Shown: positions 43,775 to 52,604, numbered from the stretch's first letter. The stretch is 64,000 bases of DNA from Phenylobacterium sp. LH3H17 (GCF_024298925.1 NZ_CP101283.1:2423001-2487000), one strand, 5' to 3'. Program-made: numbers and translations. Notes: a model not told the origin generated them from the letters alone.

Positions 43775-44257
43775 TCAGGCGCGGCCCTCGGCGGCGGTCT
43801 TGAGGTCGGCCAGGCCATTCTCGAACTGGCCGCCGAGCAACCTGTCCATGCTGAAGAACAGACCCATGACCTTGGACATGAAGGTGTTGGCCCCGGTCAT
43901 AGCCCAGGTCACCTTTGTGCCGCCGCCCTGGGGCTCCAGGGTGAACACGGCCTTGTTGTTGGCCTTCATCGGCTTGACGAAGTCCAGGTCGATGAGGACC
44001 TGCGAGGGATCGGCGCGGGTGATCGCCATGCGACCGACGCCGGTCTTCTTGCCTTCCCAGCCATAGACCGCGCCGACGCCGGCGGACGCGCCGCTGTAGG
44101 AGCGTTTCAGGTCGGCGTCCATCTTCTCGTAGGGCGACCAGCGCGTCCAATTTCGGAAGTCCTCGATCAGGGCCAGGACGGTTTCCGGCGCGGCGGCGAT
44201 CTGGATCGAACGCTCGACGCGGAAGGTGTCTGGGCGGGTCTTGAGGTCGGTGGTCAC
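43775..44257 (-). CDS. SRPBCC (polyketide cyclase-like) protein
   Basis: A 160-residue protein of the SRPBCC/START-like fold: RVERSIQIAAAPETVLALIE, NWTRWSPYEKMD, and GGTKVTWAMTGANTFMSKVM. The fold binds hydrophobic ligands. It is first in an operon with a DUF1801 gene. SRPBCC and DUF1801 genes are often found together; the joint function is unknown. Confidence 0.88.
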   Translation of the reverse strand: MTTDLKTRPDTFRVERSIQIAAAPETVLALIEDFRNWTRWSPYEKMDADLKRSYSGASAGVGAVYGWEGKKTGVGRMAITRADPSQVLIDLDFVKPMKANNKAVFTLEPQGGGTKVTWAMTGANTFMSKVMGLFFSMDRLLGGQFENGLADLKTAAEGRA

Positions 44258-44496
44258 GGCGGGTTCCTTTCCGGCTGCTTCCTACAGAGGACGAACCGTA
44301 GCGGTCGCTCCCGACATCCGCTTTCAGAAAAGTCGGATAAGGGAGCGGCTAATGGCGGCCTTGGCGGAGCGCGAGGAGCGCAATGCGCCAGGCGCGGACC
44401 TTGGGGTCCGCGCCGGCATCGGACGTTCGACAACCTCCGCCCGTTTGGGCCGCTTCCGACCCGTTGCGGACATCCGCTCAGGTCGATTGCCGGTGC

Positions 44497-44826
44497 TTAG
44501 AAGTATGCGCCGGTGACGAGCCCTAGAGCGACGCTTACGATCAAGTAGCCCGCTAGATAGGCGAGCGCGAACGCCAGCGCTTCACCGGCCTTGCGGCGGC
44601 TGCCCCTCACGAGCGCAAACCCCACTGCGAGGACCATCCCCGCCAAGAACACAACGCCGGCGGCATAGACGCTCCCGTAGGGGTCTTGCATTCCGTTGCT
44701 CATTCGAGGGAGCAGCCCGGGCGGCGCAAACGTCAAGTAAGCGATGGAAGTGGCCGCCCCCAACGCGCCAAGCCCGGCGAAGACCGCCGAGAGTCGCCAC
44801 GGCTTCAGGACCTTGTTCGGATGCAT
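44497..44826 (-). CDS. Small membrane protein, three helices
   Basis: A 109-residue protein starting MHPNKVLKPWRLSAVFAGLG, with three hydrophobic segments (VFAGLGALGAATSIAYLTFA, VYAAGVVFLAGMVLAVGFAL, ALAFALAYLAGYLIVSVALG) and a basic loop (RGSRRKAGE). Unknown family. A dispersed hairpin repeat stands just upstream of its start. Confidence 0.65.
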   Translation of the reverse strand: MHPNKVLKPWRLSAVFAGLGALGAATSIAYLTFAPPGLLPRMSNGMQDPYGSVYAAGVVFLAGMVLAVGFALVRGSRRKAGEALAFALAYLAGYLIVSVALGLVTGAYF

Positions 44827-44852
44827 CTGAGCACTGTCGCGCGAAAACGCTA

Positions 44853-44880
44853 ACGTCCGCTTCCCACCCATTGCGGACGT
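44853..44880. repeat. Dispersed GTCCGC hairpin repeat (best copy)
   Basis: ACGTCCGC and GCGGACGT form a perfect 8-bp stem around TTCCCACCCATT. Related partial copies occur at 44299-44325, 44449-44477 and 45576-45597, and weaker resemblances to the GCGGAC half at 53069 and 54613. All are outside genes. Confidence 0.65.
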
Positions 44881-44996
44881 CAAGAAAGACGGCGGTTGGG
44901 ATGGTCTGCCTGGCGCCACAAGCGGACTCTCACATCCCCGATGTACTGATGTTCAGCTCCCCTGGTCAGTGCTATCCCGAACGCCCTGACGGCTGC

Positions 44997-45281
44997 TCAG
45001 CCGACCGTTTCCGTCTCCTTGGGAGCCGAAACCCGGCGCGTCCTGGTCTGGGCCTTGGGCTTTGGGAGCAGTCGGAAGCGCGACTGGCACCAGGCGAAGT
45101 CGATGCCCACGTCGAGCAAAGCATCGGAACGCCCGCAGGGGCAGGCAAATTCCATCACCTCGATGACACGGTAGGTCTCGCCGGCCTGGAGGGGCACCGG
45201 CCTTCCCGTGACATGATTGGGCGCCGCGTTGACGCATAGAACCAGATCGCCAGGGCCGACCGCGTCGCTCATCGCATTCAT
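44997..45281 (-). CDS. Small hypothetical protein with a CPCG motif
   Basis: A 94-residue protein starting MNAMSDAVGPGDLVLCVNAA; ATG 45272 (MSDAVG) is another possible start. It contains a beta-rich module (PVPLQAGETYRVIEVMEFAC), a cysteine cluster (FACPCGRSD) and a basic tail (PKPKAQTRTRRVSAPK). Proteins of this type occur on mobile elements in alphaproteobacteria, but I cannot name a family. Confidence 0.6.
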   Translation of the reverse strand: MNAMSDAVGPGDLVLCVNAAPNHVTGRPVPLQAGETYRVIEVMEFACPCGRSDALLDVGIDFAWCQSRFRLLPKPKAQTRTRRVSAPKETETVG

Positions 45282-45625
45282 CCACTACTCCAGGGCAAGA
45301 CTAGACCCTGACCTGCAAGGGGCAAGGACCAGTTTCCACCCCGTCGGGGACCGGGCGGGCCGCGCGAGGTCTGTTCCGCGCCAACAGCGGACCCTGGCTT
45401 CAGGCCGAGGAGCTGGCGTTACAGGCTTGCTCAATTAATGTGTTTGCAGGTCCATCAAATCGGCTGCGCCGGAGGTGATTGAACCTTCGGGTCTGGGCCC
45501 ATCTCGCCCGCACCGAACGGCTGCTTTCTGGAGCCGGAGCCGGACGTCCGGTTGTTGGCGGTGAGCCAACGGGCAGATTCGACCCATAGCGGACGTTCTT
45601 AGGCAGATGTTAGGGTCGCGTGGTC
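45282..45625. other. Gene-free gap with repeat fragments
   Basis: No credible gene. The gap holds a 37-base segment (45454-45490) that recurs in inverted orientation at 54656-54692, a GTTGGC-N5-GCCAAC hairpin (about 45551-45567), and a half copy of the dispersed repeat (CGACCCATAGCGGACGTT near 45580-45597). Confidence 0.6.
45454..45490 (-). repeat. Dispersed repeat, copy A
   Basis: On the minus strand this reads CCGAAGGTTCAATCACCTCC, then GGCGCAGCCGATTTGAT. The copy at 54656-54692 (plus strand) differs at only a few positions. Both lie in intergenic gaps near copies or part-copies of the GCGGAC repeat. Confidence 0.65.
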
Positions 45626-47725
45626 TCACCAAAGATCCTTAATCAGGCGCGCCGCCCGTCGGGCGCCATCTCGCCCGACATCGATGCCCAAGACTGGAGA
45701 CGCGAGCGTGGAGCACACCATCTCCGCGAGGGTGTCGGGATCGGCGTCCGCCCAGTTCAGCCTGCGGCCAGCGCCGTACCGCGCCAGGCGGTGCGCGACG
45801 TGCACCTCCTGTTCGAAGTGGCGGGCGAGCGGGATGTAGATGAACGGCGTGCCCGAAGCCGCGAGCTCCATCGTCGTGGAGAGACCGCCCTGCACCACGG
45901 CGACGTGGGCAGCCGCCAGCATCCGGGGGAGGTCGGGGACGAACCCCACGCATTCAACCCCCTCCACGGGCGGGAAGGCCTCCGGCGGAAGCCGGGGTCC
46001 GGCAACCACGACGAACCGAAGGTCCGGACAGCGGCGGCGCGCCATGGGGGCGGCCGCCAGGATCCGGCGGATGAGAGACTGCCCGACGCCCGAGCCGCCG
46101 ACCGTCACCACGCAGACCCGCTCGTCGGGTCGGAAGCCGAGCCTCGCGCGGAGTTCCGGCTTGTCCTCCGGACGCGGAACGCCGTCGCCGAGGATGTAGC
46201 CGCTGAAGGCGAAGCGATCCTGCACCCACGCTCTACGTCGCGGCAGGTCGCGGCCGAGCGTGTCGTCCACCACGTCGGACGCGTCGCCCACGAAGATCGC
46301 GAGGTCGCGGACGCCGGGACGCGTGTCCACGTGGCCCACCATCTCGGCATTGTAGTCCGTGGAGAGTTCAGGTTCTGCGGGGCCGCCGCCCGGCACGGGC
46401 GCGAAGCCCACGAAGTCCGTCATCCAGACCAGCGGCGCCCGTTTGAACTGGGGATGCTCGTGCCAGAAGTGATCGACCTCCCAGGCTTCGTCCGCCACGA
46501 CGAGGTCGTAGGTTCCCCCCTCGACCGCCTGCTGGAACACGCGGAAGTTCCTCACCTGGATCTCGTCCATGCGGCGAAGGGCTTCGAACACGTGAAGGTC
46601 GTGCTCGCCCGCCTCCGCCTCGATGTGGCGACTTTCGTTCGCGAGGCCGTGGCTGGCCGGGTGAACGCGTTCGCCCGCCTTCGCGAGCAATCTGGTCACG
46701 GGATCCTGCGACAGCCAGTCGATTCGAAGACCGGGGGTAAGCTCGCGAAGCGCGCCTGCGACGGCGAGGTCGCGGCGCGCATGACCCAGTCCGATCGGCG
46801 ACGACAGGTAGAGGATGCGCTTGTCGCGGCGGCGGCCGCGCGCGGCAGGTTTCGGCGCCTTGAGCAGATCGTGTCGCACGAGAAAGTCTCGTATCATGGC
46901 GTTCACGAGCGCCGGGTGACGCAGGTGGGGCCCGTGGCCGCTTCCGGCCAACTCCCGAAGGTCCGCGCGGGCGAGCGCCGCCACGCGCCTCCCGCCGCCG
47001 ATGGGGGCGATCTCGTCGGCGTCACCATGCATCAGGAGTACGGGGCAGCCGATCGAAGCGTAGGCCGCCGCGAAGTCTGCCTCGTCGCGGAGGGCGCCCA
47101 AACGTGAGTCGACGAGAACCTCGGGGGTCGTCTCGCGCGCCCACGCGATCCCGTCCTCGATTTGCTTCGACGAGTGCGGCTCAAGGAACATCCGGCCGAA
47201 GAACTGCGTCAGGAAGTCCTCGTAACGGTCACGGATGTAGTTGGCGTTGTACTTCGTCCAGCCCTCGTAGGCGTCGAGTGGCGCCAAGAAGGCAGCCTCC
47301 CGCGCGGCGCGCTGCTCTGCGGTCATGGAGCTTACCGGCGCGATAAGAATGACGGCGCTGACCTGGTGCGGCCGCGCCTGTGCGACCAGCGCCGCTAGCG
47401 GGCCGCCCATGGAGAAGCCCATGAGCACGACGTCCTGAAGCGCCAGCGCGTCCATCACGGCTAGCGCGTCGGCGACGTACTCGGCGGAAGCGTAGGCGGC
47501 AGGGTCGGCGGGTCGGTCCGAAGCGCCGTTGCCGCGTCCTTCGATAACGACAAGCCGGCAGTCTCGCGCCAGGTCCGCAACCTGCGCCTTCCATTGCCGG
47601 GAAGGGACGATGATCCAGCAGGGGAGCAGCACCAACACCTGCCCAGACGTCCCGAAGACCTCGTAGGCGACGCCGACGCCGTCGCGATCGATCCGTCCGC
47701 TCAGCACGGGCGACTCAGCGCGCAT
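45626..47725 (-). CDS. Alpha/beta hydrolase fused to a UGT/MGT-type glycosyltransferase
   Basis: A 699-residue two-enzyme fusion. Residues 1-~285 are an alpha/beta hydrolase: nucleophile elbow GFSMGG (S105), acid near MHGDADE (D235/D237) and H264 in GSGHGPH. Residues ~301-699 are a GT-B glycosyltransferase: ILYLSSPIGLGHARRDLAVA at its N-terminus and VVQGGLSTTMELAASGTPFI plus HFEQEVHVAHRLARYGAG at the sugar-nucleotide site. The substrate is unknown; a hydrolysed or acylated small molecule that is then glycosylated is possible (inference). Its start overlaps the end of the upstream TetR gene by 11 bases. Confidence 0.88.
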   Translation of the reverse strand: MRAESPVLSGRIDRDGVGVAYEVFGTSGQVLVLLPCWIIVPSRQWKAQVADLARDCRLVVIEGRGNGASDRPADPAAYASAEYVADALAVMDALALQDVVLMGFSMGGPLAALVAQARPHQVSAVILIAPVSSMTAEQRAAREAAFLAPLDAYEGWTKYNANYIRDRYEDFLTQFFGRMFLEPHSSKQIEDGIAWARETTPEVLVDSRLGALRDEADFAAAYASIGCPVLLMHGDADEIAPIGGGRRVAALARADLRELAGSGHGPHLRHPALVNAMIRDFLVRHDLLKAPKPAARGRRRDKRILYLSSPIGLGHARRDLAVAGALRELTPGLRIDWLSQDPVTRLLAKAGERVHPASHGLANESRHIEAEAGEHDLHVFEALRRMDEIQVRNFRVFQQAVEGGTYDLVVADEAWEVDHFWHEHPQFKRAPLVWMTDFVGFAPVPGGGPAEPELSTDYNAEMVGHVDTRPGVRDLAIFVGDASDVVDDTLGRDLPRRRAWVQDRFAFSGYILGDGVPRPEDKPELRARLGFRPDERVCVVTVGGSGVGQSLIRRILAAAPMARRRCPDLRFVVVAGPRLPPEAFPPVEGVECVGFVPDLPRMLAAAHVAVVQGGLSTTMELAASGTPFIYIPLARHFEQEVHVAHRLARYGAGRRLNWADADPDTLAEMVCSTLASPVLGIDVGRDGARRAARLIKDLW

Positions 47726-48326
47726 GGTCGCGCTCCACTTCCTCTAGGAAGCGCCCCAAGGCGCGAAGCGACTGGATGATCGGCAGGTCCATCCCGATCA
47801 GGATCATGCTCTCAGCGCCGAGGAAGGCCAGACCGGCGAGCGTGGCGAGCTCGAGCGGCCGGAGCCGGCCGAGCGCGCCGTAGAGGGTCTGGGCCTCGGT
47901 CGCGAGATCCGTCAGCAGCACAAACCAGCCGGACAGGACGTTCCGCGCCGCCGCCGCCAACTTGGTGTCTGAGAACCCGGCCGCAACGATCTCCTGCAGC
48001 ACTCGGACGTAGCCGCTGCGAAGATCTTCTTCGAGGAAGTCGCAGGCCTGAAGCCAGCGCTGGGATAGGGGCGCCCCGCTGGCGAACGTCGCCGCCTGGC
48101 GGGCCAGGAGCTTCGTGTTCTGATGATCCAGGAGCGCCAGCACGAGGCCTTGCTTCGAGCCGAAGTGGTAATGGATCTGACTGAGCGGCGAGCCGGCGGC
48201 CTGCGCCACACTGCGAGTCGAAAGCGACGCAAATCCGTCGCGGAGGAGACAGGTCTCGGCCGCTTCCAAGAGCCTGAGCTGGGCTCCCGCCCCATCCCGC
48301 CCGGCCGAGTTCGTAACGTCGTTCAT
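47715..48326 (-). CDS. TetR-family transcriptional regulator
   Basis: A 203-residue regulator starting MNDVTNSAGRDGAGAQLRLL. Helix-turn-helix: TRSVAQAAGSPLSQIHYHFG; then a C-terminal ligand-binding domain. It is first gene of an operon with the hydrolase-glycosyltransferase fusion (11-base overlap). A perfect 18-base palindrome lies 28 bases upstream, in the gap shared with the divergent methyltransferase gene, so it likely controls all three. Confidence 0.92.
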   Translation of the reverse strand: MNDVTNSAGRDGAGAQLRLLEAAETCLLRDGFASLSTRSVAQAAGSPLSQIHYHFGSKQGLVLALLDHQNTKLLARQAATFASGAPLSQRWLQACDFLEEDLRSGYVRVLQEIVAAGFSDTKLAAAARNVLSGWFVLLTDLATEAQTLYGALGRLRPLELATLAGLAFLGAESMILIGMDLPIIQSLRALGRFLEEVERDHAR

Positions 48327-48354
48327 CTTGACAGGTCCAAAGGTCCGGATCAGT

Positions 48355-48372
48355 TTCGGTCGATCGACCGAA
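48355..48372. promoter_or_regulatory. Perfect palindrome in the tetR-mddA divergent gap (likely operator)
   Basis: TTCGGTCGATCGACCGAA is an uninterrupted 18-bp palindrome midway between the divergent tetR (start 48326) and methyltransferase (start 48413) genes. Position and symmetry fit the operator of the adjacent TetR protein. Confidence 0.75.
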
Positions 48373-48412
48373 TTATGCAGTTTGGTCGCTGTGCGCAACC
48401 CCGGAGGTTATC

Positions 48413-49180
48413 GTGTCCCGCATTCTCTCCCTCGCCTACGCTCTGGTGAGCTATGTCTTCTTTCTTGTGGTGTTCCTCTACGCCATCGCCTTCGTGGAAG
48501 GCGTTGCACCGAAGGCGATCGACACCGGGCCGGCGTCACCGCTGCTCCCGACGCTGCTCATCAACACCGCGCTACTCGGCCTGTTCGCTGTGCAGCACAG
48601 CGTCATGGCCCGCCCGGCCTTCAAGACATGGTGGACAGCGTTCGTGCCGAAACCGGTTGAACGCAGCACCTACGTGCTCTTCGCCAGCGCCGCCCTAGGC
48701 CTTCTCATGTGGCAGTGGAGGCCGCTTCCGGAGCCGATCTGGTCGATTGGCGATCCCGCATTGCAGGCGGCGGTGACAGGCCTTTCGCTCGTGGGCTGGG
48801 GCGTGGTCCTTCTGAGCACGTTTCTGATCAGCCATTTCGAGCTGTTCGGGCTGAAGCAGGTGGTCGACCGGTTGCGGGGCCGAGCCGAGCAGGCGCCCGT
48901 ATTCCGCACGCCATTCCTCTACAGCCTCGTCCGCCATCCCATCTATCTCGGGTTCCTGATCGCCTTCTGGGCGGCGCCGACGATGAGCCAAGGACACCTT
49001 CTTTTCGCGGTCGCGACTACGGGCTACATCCTGATCGGGATCTGGCTCGAGGAGCGCGACCTCGTCGGCGTCTTCGGCGCTCGATACGAAGCCTATCGCG
49101 AGCAGGTCCGCATGCTCCTGCCGCTGCCGCGCCGGTTGACCGGTGGCCCCTCGCCGACAGGATCATCCAAGGTCCGCTAA
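48413..49180 (+). CDS. mddA: Methanethiol S-methyltransferase-like membrane protein (MddA/NnrU family)
   Basis: A 255-residue protein with about six helices. LLGLFAVQHSVMARPAFKTW, FVPKPVERSTYVLFAS and LYSLVRHPIYLGFLIAFW are the signature blocks of MddA, which methylates methanethiol to dimethyl sulfide using SAM. The RHPIY-x-GF element is the SAM-binding part shared with isoprenylcysteine methyltransferases. GTG 48413 has GGAGG five bases upstream. Function assigned by family; another thiol substrate is possible. It is divergent from the TetR-hydrolase-glycosyltransferase operon. Confidence 0.82.
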   Translation: MSRILSLAYALVSYVFFLVVFLYAIAFVEGVAPKAIDTGPASPLLPTLLINTALLGLFAVQHSVMARPAFKTWWTAFVPKPVERSTYVLFASAALGLLMWQWRPLPEPIWSIGDPALQAAVTGLSLVGWGVVLLSTFLISHFELFGLKQVVDRLRGRAEQAPVFRTPFLYSLVRHPIYLGFLIAFWAAPTMSQGHLLFAVATTGYILIGIWLEERDLVGVFGARYEAYREQVRMLLPLPRRLTGGPSPTGSSKVR

Positions 49181-49205
49181 CCCCCCTTTGCAGACGATGT
49201 CGCTT

Positions 49206-49515
49206 CATAGGTCGATCTGCTCCGACAGCGTCAGCGCATCGTCGACTTCAATGCCCAGATATCGAACGGTGCTATCCAGCTTGCGATGTCCGAGCAACAG
49301 CTGGCAGACCCTGATGTCTGCCGGTCTTCTTGTAGACGAGCGCTACCTTGGTTCGGCGCAGACTGTGGGCGCCGAAGCTTTCTGGATCCAACTCGATCAT
49401 GTCGCTCAGCCGTCCGAGCCGCTTCAGGCCTGCGGCGATGTCATCGGGTCTGGTCGCGAAGGATTGCTCCCGAAAGCAGATCCTACTCCGGACTTCGGTG
49501 CACCCACTGCGCGTT
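49206..49515 (-). pseudogene. Truncated, frameshifted tyrosine recombinase (integrase) C-terminus
   Basis: The minus strand encodes ATRPDDIAAGLKRLGRLSDM, then DPESFGAHSLRRTKVALVYK and, after a one-base frame change near 49322, DIRVCQLLLGHRKLDSTVRY followed by LGIEVDDALTLSEQIDL and TGA. This is the C-terminal catalytic half of a tyrosine recombinase with the HSLRR and LLGH motifs and the final RYLG tyrosine. An extra A after ACCGGC breaks the frame. The N-terminal half is missing. It marks the edge of an old insertion. Confidence 0.85.
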
Positions 49516-50373
49516 TAGCCACTGCTTTGTCGTTCGCAACCATCGCAGCAGCCGCGGCCGCCTCAATGCCATGTAGACAACCAAGATTGTCTTCTTCGAT
49601 AGGCTGACCTCGCTGCGCCACACTTCCCGTATCCCCGCGACCCTCAAAGCTCTTTGTTGGGCGCGACTGCGGTCCCAAACTTTGCTGATGCTGCCGGACC
49701 GGTAGTACTTGTGACACAGAATTTCGGGCACACGGACAAAGGTTCCGAGCAGCGACAGATGCAAGAGCCAAGTCCAGTCGGCGGAGTATTCGCCTTGGCT
49801 ATTGGGCTTGATGCCGCCGCTTCGATGGAACGCCCATGCTCTGAACAGCCCACGGTTGGGAACCCACCAGCCAGGCGGTTGCGCCGCCATCACCAGGCCG
49901 CGAGCGAGGCTATCCTGCAATCCCGACAGGCGGTCGAAGCTACAGACAGCAGTCTCTCCGCTGACTTCGGTCACCTCCACATCGCTATACGACAAGACCG
50001 CACCCGGATTGTCATTCAATGCCCGTACCAGCGATTCCACGTAGGTTGGGTCGATGACGTCGTCATGGAACGCAAAGAACATCAACTCGCCCGTGGCGTT
50101 GGCCATTAGGTCGTTGGAATTTCTTAGCCACCCCAAATTGTGACTTCGACGCAGGATCCGAACATCGCCCCGGCTTCTTGCGAACGCCGAAACGAGCTCG
50201 AACGTCTCATCAGTCGAATTATCCTCGCCAACCAGAATCTCGAGGTTGTCCCAGGTCTGAGCGGCGAGACTGTCCAACGTGAGCGAAATGAACGCCGCCG
50301 AGTTGTAGCACGGTACGAGAGCAGTGACCTTCGGTCGCCAGTCAGACCGCTCGTGAGTTTGTCGTGCAGCCAT
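49483..50373 (-). CDS. Family 2 glycosyltransferase
   Basis: A 296-residue GT-A enzyme: VTALVPCYNSAAFISLTLDS, ILVGEDNSTDETFELV, FFAFHDDVIDPTYVESLVRA (the DxD-like metal site) and SADWTWLLHLSLLG. It probably adds a sugar to a surface polysaccharide. Its base composition is visibly lower in G+C than the flanking housekeeping genes. It lies between an integrase relic and two sugar-related genes on the same strand. Confidence 0.9.
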   Translation of the reverse strand: MAARQTHERSDWRPKVTALVPCYNSAAFISLTLDSLAAQTWDNLEILVGEDNSTDETFELVSAFARSRGDVRILRRSHNLGWLRNSNDLMANATGELMFFAFHDDVIDPTYVESLVRALNDNPGAVLSYSDVEVTEVSGETAVCSFDRLSGLQDSLARGLVMAAQPPGWWVPNRGLFRAWAFHRSGGIKPNSQGEYSADWTWLLHLSLLGTFVRVPEILCHKYYRSGSISKVWDRSRAQQRALRVAGIREVWRSEVSLSKKTILVVYMALRRPRLLRWLRTTKQWLNAQWVHRSPE

Positions 50374-50409
50374 CTAATCTTCGCGGCCTTGTGGTGTCTC
50401 GTCGTCCAT

Positions 50410-51630
50410 TCATTCAATCCGGCATATTTGCCTTGTTAGCTTCTCGGCGAGCCATGGCGCGGTCGAATACTTTCCCGTATCGATTGAAAGGTAGCTGCCC
50501 CGGCGGTTTATCCCGAATTGATCGCGGCGATGAATCGTAGCTTTCGGATCGCTGAGCGAACCGCGACCCTGTGCGAACACAAAGCCACCACGCAGCTGGA
50601 GCTCCTCTGCTTCGTCAAACATTCGAGAAACATTTGGTACAAGCTGGGTGATCCTGGCGCGAACGTCATCAATGATCTGCTGACGTCCGGAGGCATCCAT
50701 CGCTGCCGGCGTCGCAATCGACAGTTCGCTGCTCTCTGCCAGGAGGCCGGCCGGGTACCACGAAATATAGAAGTTGCGTCCGTCGTAGTTCTTTATGTCG
50801 CCAAACGGACCGAGCGCCACGACCGCGCATCCCACATCGACTGGCCGCCTGGTGCGGCCGAACAGGCAAAGGCGGTATCGGTGCGACCAACCGGGAGTTG
50901 GCTCCAGGCCGGCTGTTCGATCGACAGCCAATCGCCCCTCCCAAAGGCAATTGACGACGACATCGAATGCGTCGCTTTCCTCTCCTTCGACCGCCACGCG
51001 CCATCTGCCATCAATCTCGTCCACCGGCCGTGCCGAAAGGATTTTGGAGGCCATTCGCAACGTGATGTTTGGTTCGCCCTTGAGTACCTCGCATAGCCTG
51101 TCGGCAATCCATCGCGTGTTGACGGATCGCTCCGGCACCTTGAAGCCGCCGACGATTTGCTCAGAGTCCGTGACGTCAGCCAGCTCCTGTTTCGAGAGCC
51201 TTCTCGATCGCGCCGCCGATACATCTACGAGATAGTTGGATGCGTCCGCATGGTCATGCAGCAAAGCATCCACGCGTTCAAAAGTTCTCCCCAGCGCCTC
51301 GGCGCCGATGATTGAGTCGCGATGAACCAGATAGATGTCATCCGCAAATGTTGTGTGTTCCACCAAGTTGTTTCCGATCAACTCGGAGACAAGTGTGCCG
51401 AATTGCAGTCCGCCAGAGACGAGGTGTTTGGCGGTAAGCAACGAAGGATCGGCCCCGTAGAGATAGCCGAGGTGAATTTTGCCCTCGTTCCAGCGGCTGG
51501 CACAGGCCACCGGCTCATTCTCCTTGTCGAAAAGCGAAACTGCGTAGCCTCTGCGCGACATCGTGATGGCAAGGCTCGCGCCCATGATGCCGGCACCGAG
51601 AATGGCTATTCTGCCACGAACCGCTCTCAC
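50410..51630 (-). CDS. FAD-dependent oxidoreductase (DAO family)
   Basis: A 406-residue protein with an N-terminal dinucleotide-binding motif GRIAILGAGIMGASLAITMS (G-x-G-x2-G) and an acidic end (SLFDKEN) fitting FAD. The middle (GYLYGADPSLLTAKHLVSGG) and the C-terminal domain are of the D-amino-acid-oxidase fold. It sits between a glycosyltransferase and an FdtA-like cupin gene on the same strand, so an oxidation step in sugar or polysaccharide modification is possible (inference). Confidence 0.85.
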   Translation of the reverse strand: MRAVRGRIAILGAGIMGASLAITMSRRGYAVSLFDKENEPVACASRWNEGKIHLGYLYGADPSLLTAKHLVSGGLQFGTLVSELIGNNLVEHTTFADDIYLVHRDSIIGAEALGRTFERVDALLHDHADASNYLVDVSAARSRRLSKQELADVTDSEQIVGGFKVPERSVNTRWIADRLCEVLKGEPNITLRMASKILSARPVDEIDGRWRVAVEGEESDAFDVVVNCLWEGRLAVDRTAGLEPTPGWSHRYRLCLFGRTRRPVDVGCAVVALGPFGDIKNYDGRNFYISWYPAGLLAESSELSIATPAAMDASGRQQIIDDVRARITQLVPNVSRMFDEAEELQLRGGFVFAQGRGSLSDPKATIHRRDQFGINRRGSYLSIDTGKYSTAPWLAEKLTRQICRIE

Positions 51631-51679
51631 TCGCAGATGGCTCCTTGGAGCAAATCGCGGCCGCTTCGTTCCTGTTGCA

Positions 51680-52081
51680 TCAATCGAAACCTGCCGCCGT
51701 CACGTAACTTTCAGGGTCGTATTCGGTATCGCAGAAAACAATCATGGCCGGGTTCTCGCCCTCGTAGGTCTGGCGTGCCCATACTGAGGATTCGACCAGA
51801 ATAGCGCGGTTCACCGGAGTGAGAATCATCCGCTCAACTTGCTTTTGATAGCGAAATTCAATGCTGATTTCACCGGACAGCTGCATCAGCAATTGGCGAC
51901 CCGAGCGGTGAGCGTGTCCACCCCGAGAAGTGCCTTGTGGCGCAGTGACGACGAACGCTCTGACAGGATGGAAGCTGTAGCTGCCGAACTGGATAGCAGT
52001 TAACATTCCCCTGGGATCAGAATGCATGGTGGTGGCGATCTCGACGACCTTGCCGTCGAAGAGTGTTCGATGATGCATCAC
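51680..52081 (-). CDS. FdtA/WxcM-like dTDP-sugar 3,4-ketoisomerase-type cupin
   Basis: A 133-residue cupin: DPRGMLTAIQFGSYSFHPVR, GTSRGGHAHRSGRQLLMQLS (metal/histidine motif), and VRAILVESSVWARQTYEGEN-type ending (sequence NRAILVESSVWARQTYEG). The family isomerises 4-keto-6-deoxy sugars such as dTDP-sugars. No dTDP-sugar synthesis genes are in the window, so the pathway is incomplete here or encoded elsewhere. Confidence 0.85.
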   Translation of the reverse strand: MMHHRTLFDGKVVEIATTMHSDPRGMLTAIQFGSYSFHPVRAFVVTAPQGTSRGGHAHRSGRQLLMQLSGEISIEFRYQKQVERMILTPVNRAILVESSVWARQTYEGENPAMIVFCDTEYDPESYVTAAGFD

Positions 52082-52306
52082 GCAAGCCCTGCCACACGCG
52101 CTGGTTAGGATGCAATTTAGAAGACCGTCTTTTACAAAACGGAAACAAGTAGATCACTTGAACTTCATTTTGGCAGGCGGATCGCCAAGATCTGCCTTGC
52201 TTGACTTTGGAGCGGCGCTTTCACATGCCCATCGCTCGGCGGAAACACGGCGATCAGTTGGACCTGAGGCGACAGTTGACGCAGGAATTGAAACTGATGG
52301 ATGACC

Positions 52307-52572
52307 CAAGGTCTGCTTTTGGCTGATTCCGTTGAATAATGCGGTGTGAGGCTGCGGTGGTGAGCCGGGGCGCGCGGCGTTGGCCGCCCCTCAGGCATTG
52401 CTGGGCTCGGCGGCGGGATGAGCTTGGCGAGCTTCCGAAGGTTTTGGGCGGTGGCGGCGAGAAGGAACTCGTCACAGGCGCCATGGGGACCGCGGAGGCG
52501 AAGACGGTCGAGTTTCAGGATCCGTTTGCGCAGGCTAACGAATTCACCACGCGCGCGCGGAAAGAGTGTCAA
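52307..52572 (-). pseudogene. Transposase C-terminal fragment (IS1182/IS5-type relic)
   Basis: The minus strand encodes RILKLDRLRLRGPHGACDEF and LLAATAQNLRKLAKLIPPPS, the typical end of IS1182/IS5-type DDE transposases (RGPxGAxDEFxLAATAQNLRKLAKL). The upstream catalytic part is missing. At the 3' side the sequence GATTCCGTTGAATAAT resembles the terminal inverted repeat of these elements. Confidence 0.78.
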
Positions 52573-52604
52573 CCAGGTCCCGCATCACCGTGATGGACCA
52601 AAAA

